Counted from the stretch's first letter, positions 22,243 to 44,109 are shown. The stretch is 64,000 nucleotides of DNA from Argopecten irradians (GCF_041381155.1 NC_091139.1:8308383-8372382); one strand, 5' to 3'. Program-made: numbers and translations. Notes: generated by a model not told the origin, from the letters alone.

Positions 22243-25200
22243 ATGGAAAGTCGTAAAGAAGCAAGACAACTACTTTTCGGCAGTATAGATAGCGGGAAAT
22301 CCAAAATGGCGAGCAAGACTGAGGTAGGCATACAGTATCTAACTTTCATGTTGTTATATTTTTCTTTCGATAGCAAGCAGACCATGGGAATATCTTGATT
22401 ATCAGTAGATTTATACTAATCGTTCCTACATGCAACTTGAACATTACAGGACAAAGTGTCTGTACAGCGGGATGACTTGGTGCGACTTGCCACTGAGATA
22501 GCTCAACTCAAACAAACCTTCCCCACAGTTGTCAATAAACGAGTGACCTCTGCCATCACCAAGGTCAACCATTTGGAGACAGGCAAGAACACTTTAACTC
22601 TTTAAAAATGAAATGCATTATCATTTCAAATGATATTTTTAATCCATATTTAACCCAATCACCTGTTTTCAAAATGAATTTATCCATTTTCAAGTCACAA
22701 AAACTTATATATCAAATATCCAGTTTCAGATAATTTTCCAACTTTTGAAATTATTCTCATGCAGATCTTGTTTCCAGAACTTTCAATCCTTCAACAAAAG
22801 TACGAAGAGTCGTTGGCGGAAACAGAGCGCTGGAAGACCCGATGTGAGCTGGCCGTCACAGATTGTCAGAAGGAGAAACAGGTCAGAAATTCTAAGTGAT
22901 ATACATGTAATCATAAAGAGAGCTGAGTCGAATAATTTTCCTTTACAAGGAATCTTTTCTTTATTCATAGATAATCTGTAATCAATTTCAATATCATGTG
23001 TTTTCTTAGAAGTTTGGTTAGAACTTGTTTCCGAGGAATTAAGTAATTTTCACCACTTGATCCCCCCCCCCCCCCAGGACAATGTGCAGTTGCGTTGTGA
23101 GGTTCGGGTCCTTAGTGAACAGCTCACTCAGCAGTCAGACTACTGCTCCAGTCTAGGGGCATCATGCTGTACTCTACTCTGGAGGGTGTCTCGATGTGAG
23201 GAGAGTATCCAGTCCATCTTGGTCGGGGTAGGTAATCTGATGAACAGGGTCAGAGCTTGTTGTTTTTTTTCAATAGAATGTTTATTAAGAGGTTACAGGA
23301 GTAAATTATTGAATCATGGGTACATAATTATCTTGGTATATGATCTGGTGTTTAGTGACCAAGTTCACTGAAAGGTTCCGTATTTGTTAAAACAAGTGAA
23401 GTTGATCTTCATTTTAGACAGAAGATATTATATGTACTGAAATCTTCTAAAAGCCTGTTTGACTGTACCAATTGATGAGGTTTCTATTGTTTTCAAAATC
23501 AAATATCTTTGAATGTTTCTTGGCTTATATTTAAGTTTTTATTTTGAATATGGGAGGTTTAAGAGAAGCAATAACAAAGTCTGTCTTGTTAAAATGAGAT
23601 TTTTTGAACTTATTTGATAAAGCAATGGTTTACTTGAAACAGACCAAGGTGGATGAGTTCCTGTGTTTAGTGGCCAGTACCTTACAGAGCTATGTGTCAG
23701 CCTACAAGTCCGATTGGCCGAAGGAGGACCAGGAGGAAACTCAGTTCATACTGGCTTTGTGTGGGATCATCACCAGTTTGTATACACATTTCTAGCACAC
23801 ATTATCTTCAAAGACAATAAGAGTTTATCAATCACATCTGATGTTTGTCAAGGGCATAACAGCTTCATCCCATGAATGTGATGAAATGATTCACATCCCA
23901 CTATTCTAAAGTCTTATTATATTGTTTATTTTATTATTTCTTTTTAGATCATTGTATTTATGTATATAAACCTAACCTTTTAGACACAAAGTAACAATAA
24001 TATCAAAATATGACCATTCATCTAGAAAGTTTAAAGTTTAGGAAGTTTAAACTTGTGCCAAAAATATTTTTACATCAATCTGAATTTTGTATTAAACTAC
24101 TGAGTGATAGACATTTAAAGGCCCACTACATTTCCGGAGCAAAACATGAAGGTTTCTTAAAAAACATCAGAAAATATATACCGATGACCTATTAAGATGA
24201 GGTTACAACACAAAACATATATGCAAGACTTCCTCTGTAATATATGATAACAATGGAGGGTCATTTTGCTGTTTTGCCATCTGGCGGTGATAATCAAATA
24301 CCGCTGGAAACATAAGACGACCCGCATTATGAAAATTAAAATTTTATCTATTTTAATCAAATTGATATTAACAGTAAGTTTATAACTTTTGTAACTCTAC
24401 AAAATTATCGATCTCGTTTTACATTTACATTTTGAAAATTAAAAGCTGTTTCGGAAAGGTAGTGGGCCTTTAAGAGGAGTTTGACATACCACTCAGAATC
24501 ATGAAAATCCAACATTGTTTCAAGTAAGGATATTGTTACAGTACTACATAGTTTTTCCTTTTTCAGATATAGCAGCATCTGCCTATGGTCGGGATTTCCT
24601 TATCACAAACCAAAATGGCCGTCACGTAGTCGATACCTATCTGAGTGTCCTTTCTGAGGCACCTAACGGCAAAAGTGCACGTTTAAAAAAGTAAGTTTAC
24701 CACATGCATATTTTAAAGGTTTTGCATTACCGTATTTTGATTGTTAAACAAAAGGATTTCCAAAAGGCATTTTTCTGAAGCAAGATAATTAAGCTATTAT
24801 AATATCTGTAGTATATTTATTGTAATACACTGTTCAGGGCAATTCAGGATGGACTAATGTACAGGTTGGTATTTTTTCACTATCAAAATCAGAAGCAGAC
24901 GATTTAGTATTTTTCTTCAGTTACAAAAGTTACTTACTTTACACCATTACAACCACTGAAAAGTTTGAGCTTCTAATTTCACATCAAGTTAAAAATATGA
25001 AAAATAATTAATTGCATCCCGAAAAAATTCCGTGGCACTATATCCTATATGGAATGAAGGACTGATTGCGCATGCACCAAAGGCGAAATAAATTATTTTA
25101 TATATTTGTTTTCTGTTAATTAGGCATATATATACACAATTAGACATCAATTAATGTTCAAATGACGAATATCATTTTTGCTCTGTCAGCGGTTGAGCAT

Positions 25201-27234
25201 CTTTAAGTGTGGAAGCTAACATACATTTGTATATTACTTTATATTTTTTTTCCCAGTTTGATACTGATGGCATTGTACAACATAAGCATTAACAAGAAGG
25301 GAATCAAGTATATCAACTCTAAAGGAGGTGTGCTAGAGTTACTGTCCTGGATATTACAGGGTAGGTATCCATGCAACTTGGAAGGATCAGAATCACACTG
25401 GCCTGAGTTAGCTTACTAACCTTAAGAGGGTATAGTTCCTTTCAGTATTGGAATAGAATATTGATGTCTGTCAGAAAGGGCTTGATCCCTGAAGCGTTAA
25501 ATGCAAAAGTGACTTATAAGATTTTTTAAAAAGTGTAACCATGAGATCCAGTGTTCCAAAGAATCCCTGTATACATGTACCAGTTTTCACTGAAATCAGA
25601 TGATTTGCAAACTTTGACCTCTTTAGGAGTCAAGGTAGCCATCTTGGTTTTAAGATCTCCTTAAAACTATCACCATGATATTCAATGTTCTCAAGAATCA
25701 CTTTATAAATATAAATTTTCAGGGAAATTGGATGATTTTTGAACTTTTGATCATTTTATTGGCTTTCTTGGATTTCTCATGAAAAAAAAATCAAACCCTT
25801 TTATTGAACATCTGTACACTATCATTTATTACAATTTACAATATTTCACAGCAATAGATCTAGTAGTTTTCTCTAGAATCCATTAATTTTTGGATTAAAT
25901 TACAGCACAGCCTTTGCACAGTATACCACAGTCTCCCAAAAATGTCATCACATTCACTACACGTTTATTCCTTGATGCTCCAGGGGTTCCAATCACTTAC
26001 GGTCTATACATGTCATCCCTGGACTATCTCATAGTAAAACTGAATGCAACTCAGAGGAAAAAATCTGAACCAATCACAGGCCAGCAAAAAAGTCCTTTGA
26101 AGACTACAGAGAGAGCAACGCCCAACTTCAAAGCCACACAGTCAACCACAGTGTACCGTTATACGGTTCTTTTGATGTGCATCAAAGGACTAAATTACCT
26201 ATTCTGTTCTGTTGCCTTCAGTTTTACTATGAAATAGTCCAGGGGTGTAGAGATCATAAATGATCGGAACCCCTGGGGTATCGAGGACGGTCCAGGAGTG
26301 GATACAAATTCAGTGATAATAACCCCTTGAGTATCAAGGATGTTTGTATATAGGAGGCTTAATGAGATTTATAAATACAAATATGTAAGTTTATATACAT
26401 TTTAGCTTACGCCTGTATATATACATGTACTATATATATCTAATCTAGGAATAATGGATGTAAAATGCTTCTGCTTTGTGATACAGATGAGAAGGAAAGT
26501 GAGAACAAGACAAATGCTCTACGTCTAATTCAGTCGATCCTGTGTGATGGAACTTGTGTTGGAGTGATCCTCGAGCTGAATGAAGTGGTAGGAACATAAG
26601 TTGTTTTCTATATAAGACTAAAAAAAGATATGTCTGAGTTATCCGATCGACCCTAATTCATATCTTGACACTAATTTTTTTTCCACTGTTCTACGAAAAA
26701 AAAAAAAATTTAAAGTCGGGATTTCGATCTCAGACTCCAGTTTTGGCGTTAACTTTAGAGTGAATTGAACGACACACACACAAAAAAAAATCCCTACCTA
26801 CCGACCCTATTTTGTTAGCCAATGTAACCCTAAACAGACATATTTTTTTTGGCTTAACTTCAAAAATAATAAACATGCAGCATTACCATGAATTGTATAG
26901 CCTAATGGTATAAGCTATATCTTGACATTTGATGTTTTGTGATTTATGCATTTAATATCTCCTTATGACGGAGATATATTGTATAACTATTGTATTGGAA
27001 AGTGAATGTATATGCATTAAAATCGTTCACTCTCAAAGCTTTATAATAAATTGTTGCAGTCATCTTGTCTAATATAAGAGTTTTTCTGGGATGCATCAGT
27101 TGAGAGTTAGATTTTTTTTTCAGTTGCCAATGTCAGTGTTACAACAGCTTACCAAGGATAAAAGTGCAGAGGTACGACAACTGGTGCAAGAAGTCATCTC
27201 AGATATTCAACTTAAGTCTCACGCAGAACATTGA
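22243..27234 (+). CDS. HSF2BP: HSF2BP-like (heat shock factor 2-binding protein / MEILB2)
   Basis: Nine exons join in phase to 346 aa (human protein 334): 22243-22323, 22450-22582, 22778-22881, 23078-23227, 23643-23775, 24567-24690, 25257-25360, 26487-26587, 27124-27234. The N-terminal half (about residues 28-130) is helical/coiled-coil. Next come QQSDYCSSLGASCCTLLW and then an armadillo-like C-terminal half with GIITNIAASAYGRDFL and LILMALYNISINKKGIKYI, all close to the vertebrate protein. In vertebrates it binds BRCA2 through the armadillo domain and BRME1 through the N-terminus, for loading RAD51/DMC1 at meiotic breaks. The start has context AACATGG. Intron 2 appears to use a GC donor (ACAG|GCAAGA). 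The exon 4 acceptor follows a run of about 14 C. Introns hold two TTAA MITEs and other repeats. Confidence 0.92.
24115..24473. mobile_element. TTAA-flanked MITE, family 1, copy 2
   Basis: TTAA-AGGCCCACTAC ... GTAGTGGGCCT-TTAA: perfect 11-bp inverted ends and an exact TTAA duplication. It lies in HSF2BP intron 5 and matches 7274-7674 along its length. Confidence 0.9.
24864..25206. mobile_element. TTAA-type MITE, family 2, copy 2 (left end lost)
   Basis: Homology to the family-2 element begins at GGTATTTTTTCACTATCAAAA and ends GGTTGAGCATCTTTAA. The first about 25 bp including the left inverted end are missing. It lies in HSF2BP intron 6, just 50 bp before the exon 7 acceptor. Confidence 0.8.
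25971..26340. mobile_element. Palindromic MITE, CCAGGGGTTAC family, copy 1
   Basis: The left end CTTGATGCTCCAGGGGTTCC and the right end AACCCCTTGAGTATCAAG are inverted. Related elements lie at 29512-29786 and 41347-41641. The centre shares TCCTTTGA(A/T)G...CATCAAAGGA. It is in HSF2BP intron 7. The 107-codon open stretch across it is incidental. Confidence 0.65.
26617..26852. mobile_element. Candidate MITE with AT-rich inverted ends
   Basis: AAAAAAAGATATGTCTG at the left is inverted as CAGACATATTTTTTTT at the right, about 235 bp apart. It is in HSF2BP intron 8. Confidence 0.5.
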
Positions 27235-27745
27235 CTCATTTATATCTTCAGCAGAACTTTGACCCGTTCATATCTTCAGCAAAACATTGACCCGTTCATG
27301 TCTCGCACAGAACATTGACTTGTTCATATCTTCAGCAGAACATTGATTCGTTCATGTTTCGCACAGAACATTGACTCGTTCATATCTTCAGCAGAACATT
27401 GATTCGTTCATATCTTCAGCAGAACATTGATTCGTTCATGTCTCGCACAGAACATTGACTCGTTCATATCTTCAGCAGAACATTGATTCGTTCATATCTT
27501 CAGCAGAACATTGATTCGTTCATATCTTCAGTAGAACATTGACTCGTTCATATCTTCAGCATAACATTGACTTGTTCATATCTTCAGCAGAACATTGACT
27601 CTTTCATGTCGCATTCAGATTACCGATTGATCATCTCCTGTAGAACATTGCCTCGTTTATGCCTCACACAGAAAATTGATGCGTTCATTTGGCATGCAGA
27701 CATATCTTCAGCAGAACATTGACTTGTTCATACCAGCTTGCACAG
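27222..27745 (+). repeat. 28-bp minisatellite covering the HSF2BP stop codon
   Basis: About 18 copies of a 28-bp unit CAGAACATTGA-CTCGTTCATATCTT with alternating TCTTCAG and TCTCGCA ends. The first unit supplies the last codons (A-E-H-stop) of the HSF2BP reading frame; the rest would be 3' UTR. Confidence 0.9.
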
Positions 27746-28164
27746 AACATAGATTTGTTCATGTCTCCAACAGTAAAATGACTATCTTGTGTCTCCAGTG
27801 GAACAAAGTTTTATGTGTTTTAAGTTTCGTGAGACTTACTTCTGTTATCATGGTTTTGAAGCAGAACCTTGTTGTTGGTGTCTTCAGTTTGACAGATTCG
27901 AACTGACTTAAAGCACGTTAGTCGGTGATAATCCTCATCCTGTTCTAGTGCTGCTACATTTCAGACAGAGGAAAATGTGTTACTCTGTATCAGTGATAGA
28001 AATATTGGAGTGTTTTAGTGTATTTTTTGAGGAACTGGAACATGTTTTTGACTTGCATAATGTATGACTTGTCTTCGTTTAAAAGGGAAAAGCTTTGAAA
28101 AGTAATGGTTAATGACATAGTGTATATCTAGTAATTTTTTGCAGGGTATTGGCATGTTGCTGGA

Positions 28165-28170
28165 AATAAA
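28165..28170 (+). terminator. Candidate poly(A) signal of HSF2BP
   Basis: AATAAA, 930 bp after the stop codon. Alternative hexamers occur in every unit of the 61-bp array that follows (from 28369). Confidence 0.35.
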
Positions 28171-28334
28171 CAAATTATGTGCACTGTTACAGCCAAATTG
28201 CAAAATATGTATTTACTGTTACATTGACGAGGGCCGTTTTTGTTTATTCGGAACAACCGGTTCAACTGTTTGTTAAAGTCATTATTTCAAGTATAAATCC
28301 TGACAGACCTGCAGTTTTTGATACAGGCCTGTGA

Positions 28335-28563
28335 GGGCTTCGTCAAGTAAAGGTGAAAACGGTCGACAATAAAAGATGAACCAATGAGGTGTCCTGATGA
28401 AGCGTCAGTAAAGGTGAAACTGGTTGACAATAAAAGATGAACCAATGCGGTGTCCTGATGAAGCGTCAGTAAAGGTAAAATCGGACGACAATAAAAGATG
28501 AACCAATGCGGTGTCCTGATGAAGCGTCAGTAAAGGTGAAACCGGTTGACAATAAAAGATGAA
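28335..28563 (+). repeat. 61-bp minisatellite carrying AATAAA in each unit
   Basis: Almost four copies of a 61-bp unit, each containing GACAATAAAAGATGAA and GTGTCCTGATGAAGCGTCAG. It lies downstream of HSF2BP. Confidence 0.9.
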
Positions 28564-29511
28564 TTATGTCCCCTGTTGTGATTGTTCCTACCTACTTAAC
28601 AATACACCTTGTTACAATAGAAATCTAATAAATAACAAACAGATGAATATTCATGCGAAATATTGACCTTTATTTCCATAATTTTCCATGGAAATGGCTA
28701 GATATGCACTTTTGTTCTGATATACATATATATGGCCTTTAGATGAGGGGAGACAACTGTACTGCTACAAAACAACACGGGGGATATGCATAATGAACAG
28801 AGCTTGAATTTTTATTTGTATAATTTTGCATGAATGAAGAGATTCTATTAATGATCAGTTTTGTATGATTGGTAGTCCAAGTTTCCTCCGACTCTAATAC
28901 CAGAGAAGGACAGACATCTGACTGAAGGAAACCTGGGACTTAATAATGATTATAAATTTCCTTACAAATGTGACAACAAAAGTTAGTTTGTGCACGTGAC
29001 ATTGGACATAACACAATCTTCAAACACAGGTTTCACAAGTAAGAACACCAGAGATATATTAATCTCAAATATTAACTTTGAAAAAAATTGTTAATTAAAA
29101 TTTCATCGTTGTTAAGATATTTGAAAAGAAAATTCAGTGATCAGGACATCAGAGACTGCAATTTCTATAAATAACTTCTACATTATACCAATATGTTGTT
29201 CCTAGTTGCCTACCTTGTGAAACACTGGATACAACATTCATAATCTCAGTATTAGGAGTATTATCATGATCGATGAAGAATGTGACATATTTGTAGCAGA
29301 ACAGCATGACAGACTACAGTCTGATAAAGTACAACCTGAACCTTCTGATCTCAAACTTGTGAATATATATATGATATAGCCATGATGTAAAAGAGATTGA
29401 GGTGTTCTGATATATTACCGCTGGCCCACCACCTCTTGGGTGTGAGTTCAAAACCAGCATGCTTGGCAATCAAGTTTTCTCAGAGTACATTGAATTTCTT
29501 CCACTTACTAT

Positions 29512-29786
29512 CCCCAATATTCCAGGAGTTACTGCCACTGTCATTATATCCATCCCTGGATAATGTTGTAGATAAACTGAAGACTCTGTGTGCAACAACA
29601 GATGGAAAGGTAGTTTGGTCCTTTGATGTACATCATGTACAATACACTGTACAGCTTTGAAGTTGGGCGTTGCTCTCTGTAAGCTTCAAAGGAAGTCTCT
29701 GTAGACCTGTGATTGGTCAGTTTTTTCTCCAGAAATGTATTCAGTGGATATGACAGTGATAGTAATCCCTGGAATATTGAGTATTG
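29512..29786. mobile_element. Palindromic MITE, CCAGGGGTTAC family, copy 2
   Basis: CAATATTCCAGGAGTTACTG at the left pairs with AGTAATCCCTGGAATATTG at the right, extending into TGTCATTATATCC / GGATATGACA. It is related to 25971-26340 and 41347-41641. Confidence 0.7.
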
Positions 29787-30317
29787 GACAAACATTGTAT
29801 ATCCTTTGATGATCCCGGCTGTTAATAGGCTTTAAAATAAACCCACACATTTCTGTTACTTCATTCAAACATCCTGGATACCTTTTCAGTACCATGATTT
29901 CTCAACAACTTTGACATCACATGGTTCAACCTTAAAACAAATGTACATTTTTTTGTTTATTAATTTTCTGTGTATTCTATGTAACATAATTATGAATTAA
30001 AAATTATTCAATAAACTTAAACAGTATTTTCTCTCATTCATTAACCCATGCATGCATTCAAAACTTTGTATGTGAACTAAATAAGTCCATAGTCTTTTAG
30101 GTTATTACCTTCAGTAGGTCAGCAGAATGAAGGAAAGAAGAAAAGATGATTGAATAGAGATGTAAAATACAGCTTTCTAGTTTTTCATTTTGTAAACAGA
30201 ACAGACGTTGATAAAATGAAAACATTAAAACCTCAACTGAAACTAGGAAAACTGAGAGAGATAACCAAATATGCTTTACTTAAACTTGAGTCTTCAAGTT
30301 TTAAGAAATGAAATCTT

Positions 30318-30561
30318 TAGCAATCATCTAGATGAGGTTAAAATTATTCAGTGTCAATACCACATCACATAATTAGAGATATATCATTAACTTTGATTTT
30401 AAATAAAGCTGTAAACAATCGACATGATATGCAAAATTATAGCAATCATCTAGATGAGGTTAAAATTATTCAGTGTCAATACCACATCACATAATTAGAG
30501 ATATATCATTAACTTTGATTTGAAATAAAGCTGTAAACAATCGACATGATATGCAATATAC
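30318..30561. repeat. 122-bp tandem duplication
   Basis: Two nearly identical 122-bp copies starting TAGCAATCATCTAGATGAGG and ending at GACATGATATGCAA. Near identity implies a recent duplication. Confidence 0.9.
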
Positions 30562-31228
30562 AAGTATCATTGACTTTGACTTTACATACAATAGAAGTTT
30601 TTGAGCCATATAAACTATATTCTTCAAATCAACGCAAAATTGGATTCAATCCTTTACTCTTGATAAATCTAAATAAAATCTTCTATCATTATAATATTTC
30701 TTCTATAATTACACAGAAAGACTATGATTATATACATGTATACACATCACGATATGCTATCGGTAATAAGCCCACCTGCCTTAGAATTAAATTTTGAGAG
30801 TTTAAGGGTCTTATATCCCAATGAGTTTTTCATAATGATTTAATTATAACTTAACTGAATTGACCCGAAAGCATTGCAAACATGTTTTGCCATTTTCAAA
30901 TATGGTCACAACCTCTGAAGTAATTTTGATACACTACAGTGGTTGAAAAGACCTGTTAACACTTGTTCACACTGACCAAATAATCCTTAGTTCCATACAC
31001 ATAGTTTAAATCTACATTTCAGACGACAAGCACTGGTTTACCGTCTACATGACTCCGCATATTCAGACAGTTTAGATAATAAAGCCATATATGGAATTTA
31101 AACATGATTAACAAACATAGCTGTTATTTTTTAAATGACAAATCTGAAAAAAAATTTAAACTTTAAACACAACAATTCAGTATCTCAACAACAATAACAA
31201 ATAATTCTGTATTAACATATATAAGCAA

Positions 31229-31307
31229 TCTGATTAAAATCAGATCTTCGATTATGTACTGGAGCGTAGAGTATCAGAGCGTAATCGAAGATCTGATTTT
31301 AATCAGA
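31229..31307. repeat. Perfect 26-bp stem hairpin
   Basis: 31229-31254 and 31282-31307 are exact reverse complements, separated by a 27-bp loop. Each arm itself contains the palindrome TCTGATTAAAATCAGA. Weaker pairing continues outward, so it may be the core of a small foldback element. Confidence 0.85.
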
Positions 31308-33128
31308 CTGCATATATAGATTCTTTGTACACTGGACAAACAATAGCTTCAATCATATCAACTCACCATAAAAACACTTTATCAACAACGGCAGGTAAAT
31401 ACAGATTTTTAGAAGTCACAATTATATGTAACTCCAAAAACTGCCGTTAGTTCATTATCACTTTCGTACAGTAAATTTTCAAGATTATCTTCACAGATAA
31501 ATTTCTGACTTATATTGTTAAGTATTTCAATTTTATTTGGGGGAAGGTAATCTCCACAAGGTTGTTCAGAAAGGGAAATTGTGAAATTCCCTCAATATTG
31601 GTTATAGTGATGTGTAGCCACTTCTTTTCTGACTAGAATACAGAGGAGTGTACTATGTGTGAATAATGATATTTTCCCAATGACTGTATACCAACATATT
31701 TTGTTTTAACTTAAGTTTATATTTTATTGGTTTGACCACTATTCTACATCAATTTAATTTCATGATTTATAGCCATTTGGTTCTATTTTACCTATGATCA
31801 AAACAATTTTGTCACATTTTTTTTTAGGAGTATGTGTCTTAACGCTTGTGCTATACACGAAATTTAATTACAAGGGAAAATGGTCTTTTCTCCAATTTTG
31901 GAATAGGGGAAATAGCTGGGAAATACCATGACAGTAAATTCAAAATGGCTCTTGAAACGAATAGTAATGTTGTTGCATACAACGTACTTCTTAGTAGTGA
32001 ACATGAAAACGTCATTGATAAAAAAAGTCAAGTTGTGGCATGGCAACGATATTTGAGTACGGACAGATCAATATTGTCACCTGTCCCATGTCTGTAATCA
32101 TATTATTTTTTCAATATAGTTTTTTTTTTGTTACATACTACATTTGTATTTTCAGGTAGTTTTTAACATTGAACAATGAAAGCCTACAGACCATTTTACA
32201 CTTTAACAACAAATAAAACACATTCAATACTTTACAAGTAAAATCTGAAAGTAAAACAACCATACCCTGATCACAATATCACCAATCAATCAAACATATA
32301 CATATATATATTAGAAATTCTAACATTAGAGGTAATCTATTGTTTAACATACAATTGCACTATCACGTTTAACACATACCAGAAACCAGCTTCTGGTATA
32401 AACCAGATATTTTAACAATTTTTCCTCGGTTTGTACCCTGAACAGATGTTTAATTTACCCAGTAATTTTTTTTTAGACTTGGTACATAGATTTACACTGG
32501 AGCAAAACTTGTCCACTTTCGGGTACTGAATTCTTCATTTAAGTTAGCAACTTTTTTTTTTTTTTTTTTTTTTTTTTGCAAAAATTCAAAATTGACAAGA
32601 ATGGAATAAATGTTTGCGATACAAAAATCTTAAATTATAGCAAGAACCAGCTTTCTCTTATAACTCATGAAGTGGTTATGTCTTTTTTCCTGATAATATT
32701 TGAAACGATTTTCCAGAAACCAAAATAAATTGTTTGTACACTGAGAAATATTCAGAGTAAATTATTTTGTTACTTGTTTTATCACCTACACGACTCCACC
32801 TATTGATAAGTGTTCTGTTTCTTTGAAAATTCTCAATATCAAAATATTTTCATCAGAATCAAAGAAAGATGGCACTCTGTTAGCTGTTTAACTGTCACTT
32901 TAAACAATTGATATGCACATCTGAAGATAACAAATTTGCGTTTAGGTGTGAAAACACTCAAAGACAAATCTCGGCAAATAAATGTTATCCCCGAAGATAT
33001 CAATATTATTTTGATTACAACTCCAGTAAGTAAATCATACAGCCTTTTCAGTTCCTGTAAACAATACATGACAAGCTGTAAACTAATGTTCGATGATTTT
33101 CCTCCATACTGAGCCACGGGATACCATA

Positions 33129-33134
33129 TTTATT
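33129..33134 (-). terminator. Candidate poly(A) signal of ZYG11B-like gene
   Basis: AATAAA on the minus strand, 75 nt past the stop codon. Confidence 0.45.
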
Positions 33135-33208
33135 CTGTATTCGACCATATGATGCCGGGTTTTTCTCGATGTTTTCCATTGTTGATTACCAGTTCACTTG
33201 TTGTTTTC

Positions 33209-42593
<9,385 letters not shown>

Positions 42594-42626
42594 TTTTGAA
42601 GTTGGAGTTGACGCTGGCGGTAAAAT

Positions 42627-42893
42627 CTACAAAACAAATTGAAAAATAATAGCTAATTAAAAGTGAGTATCACTTCAAAAGGAATCAAAATAAACATAAA
42701 ATATAGTGAACATTTTACTTAAAATACACGGCTCTTAATTACAGCTCAAGGAAGTTCTGTTTCAGTGTTCTCATAATTTACCATACATATGTTTATACAA
42801 TTTTCTGTGTATGTTAAATTTGAGATAAAATATTAAATCATTCATCCTTGAAGAAATATTTTGACTCTTCTACATACCGGTAATGTAAATAAA
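42627..42893. other. Upstream of ZYG11B-like coding region
   Basis: AT-rich. It begins with TTTTGTAG, a possible acceptor on the minus strand, so this could be the first intron rather than promoter. Confidence 0.35.
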
Positions 42894-43829
42894 CAAGAGG
42901 CCCAGAGGGCCTGTATCGCTCACCTGGTTTGTAATGCCTAGAAATGTTCTGAATTCAAGTTCATTGTTTCTTTTCTGAATTCCCCTATTAGGCCCCACTC
43001 TTTCTGCTCCAGGGGGTCAAAGCCAAAATTTATACAAATTCTGTTAACCCCAAGGATGTTTCTGGGCCAAATTTGGTTAAAATCCAAACAGAACTATATG
43101 ACTATTAGCGATTTACAGGATTTACCTCTATTTCCCCTATTGGGCCCCGCCCCTCCTGCCCCATGGGGGTCAGAGCCAAAATTTATACAATTTTCTGTTC
43201 TCTTTCCTCCAAGGATGTTTCTGGTCAAATTTGGTTACAATCCATGCAGAACTCTAGGACAAGTAGCGATTTATAGGATTTACCTCTATTTCCCCTATTG
43301 GGCCCCGCCCCTCCTGCCCCCGGGGGGTCAGAGCATAAATTTATACAAGTTCTGTTCCCCTTCTGCCAAGGATGTTTGTGGCCAAATTTGGTTACAATCC
43401 ATGCAGAACTCTAGGACAAGTAGCGTTTTATAGGATTTACCTTTATTTTCCCTATTGGGCCCCGCCCCTCCTGCCCCCGGGGGGTCAGAGCCAAAATTTA
43501 TACAAGTTCTGTTCCCCTTCTCCCTAGGATGTTTGTGGCCAAATTTGGTTACAATCCATGCAGAACTCTAGGACAAGTAGCGTTTTATAGGATTTACCTT
43601 TATTTTCCCTATTGGGCCCCGCCCCTCCTGCCCCCGGGGGGTCAGAGCCAAAATTTATACAAGTTCTGTTCCCCTTCCCCCAAGGATGTTTGTGGCCAAA
43701 TTTGGTTACAATCCATGCAGAACTCTATGACTAGTAGGAATTGATTAAAGACGGAAATGTTGACGGAGACGGACGACGGACGCCGCGCCATGACATAAGC
43801 TCACCGGCCCTTCGGGCCAGGTGAGCTAA
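42894..43829. mobile_element. Tandem-core (pearl-like) element
   Basis: Left end CAAGAGGCCCAGAGGGCC then GCTCACCTGG. Five core units of 156-159 bp follow (markers AAGGATGTTT, GGTTACAATCCATGCAGAAC, TTGGGCCCCGCCCCTCCTGC). The tail has GACGGACGACGGACGCCGCG and the hairpin GGCCCTTCGGGCC, then CCAGGTGAGCTAA. Open frames across the units are by-products of the repeat. Confidence 0.85.
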
Positions 43830-44109
43830 AAAACCTGACCAGTCAATTATAAAATTTCAGAGGTGAATGAGTTAAAAACATTGGTATAAGGAATCCTTTA
43901 ATTTAATACAAAAATTAATAAAGGAGAAAGTAGATTTTCTCTGAGGTAAAACAAATTTTAAATAATTTAAAATGCATTTCCAGGAAAAGATTCAATAAAA
44001 TATAGATTTGTGATTCATTTATTATATGTTGTTATGTAAATGATGATCCAACACTGTTGGGTGTGGAAATGTTTCCCTATTTATAGCTAAGGTACATTTA
44101 AACCTCACT

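Larger units (their letters stand above)
28570..33128. other. Intergenic, repeats only
   Basis: Lies between the convergent ends of HSF2BP (+) and ZYG11B (-). It holds a MITE (29512), a 122-bp duplication (30318), a hairpin (31229) and a poly-T run (32550). No exon is supported. Confidence 0.5.

Noticed and set aside
25914-26237. 107-codon plus-strand open frame
   Set aside because: Lies across a palindromic MITE inside an HSF2BP intron.
43056-43744. Repeated open frames with LWPNLVTIHAEL-like text
   Set aside because: Produced by the 158-bp core units of a tandem-core element.
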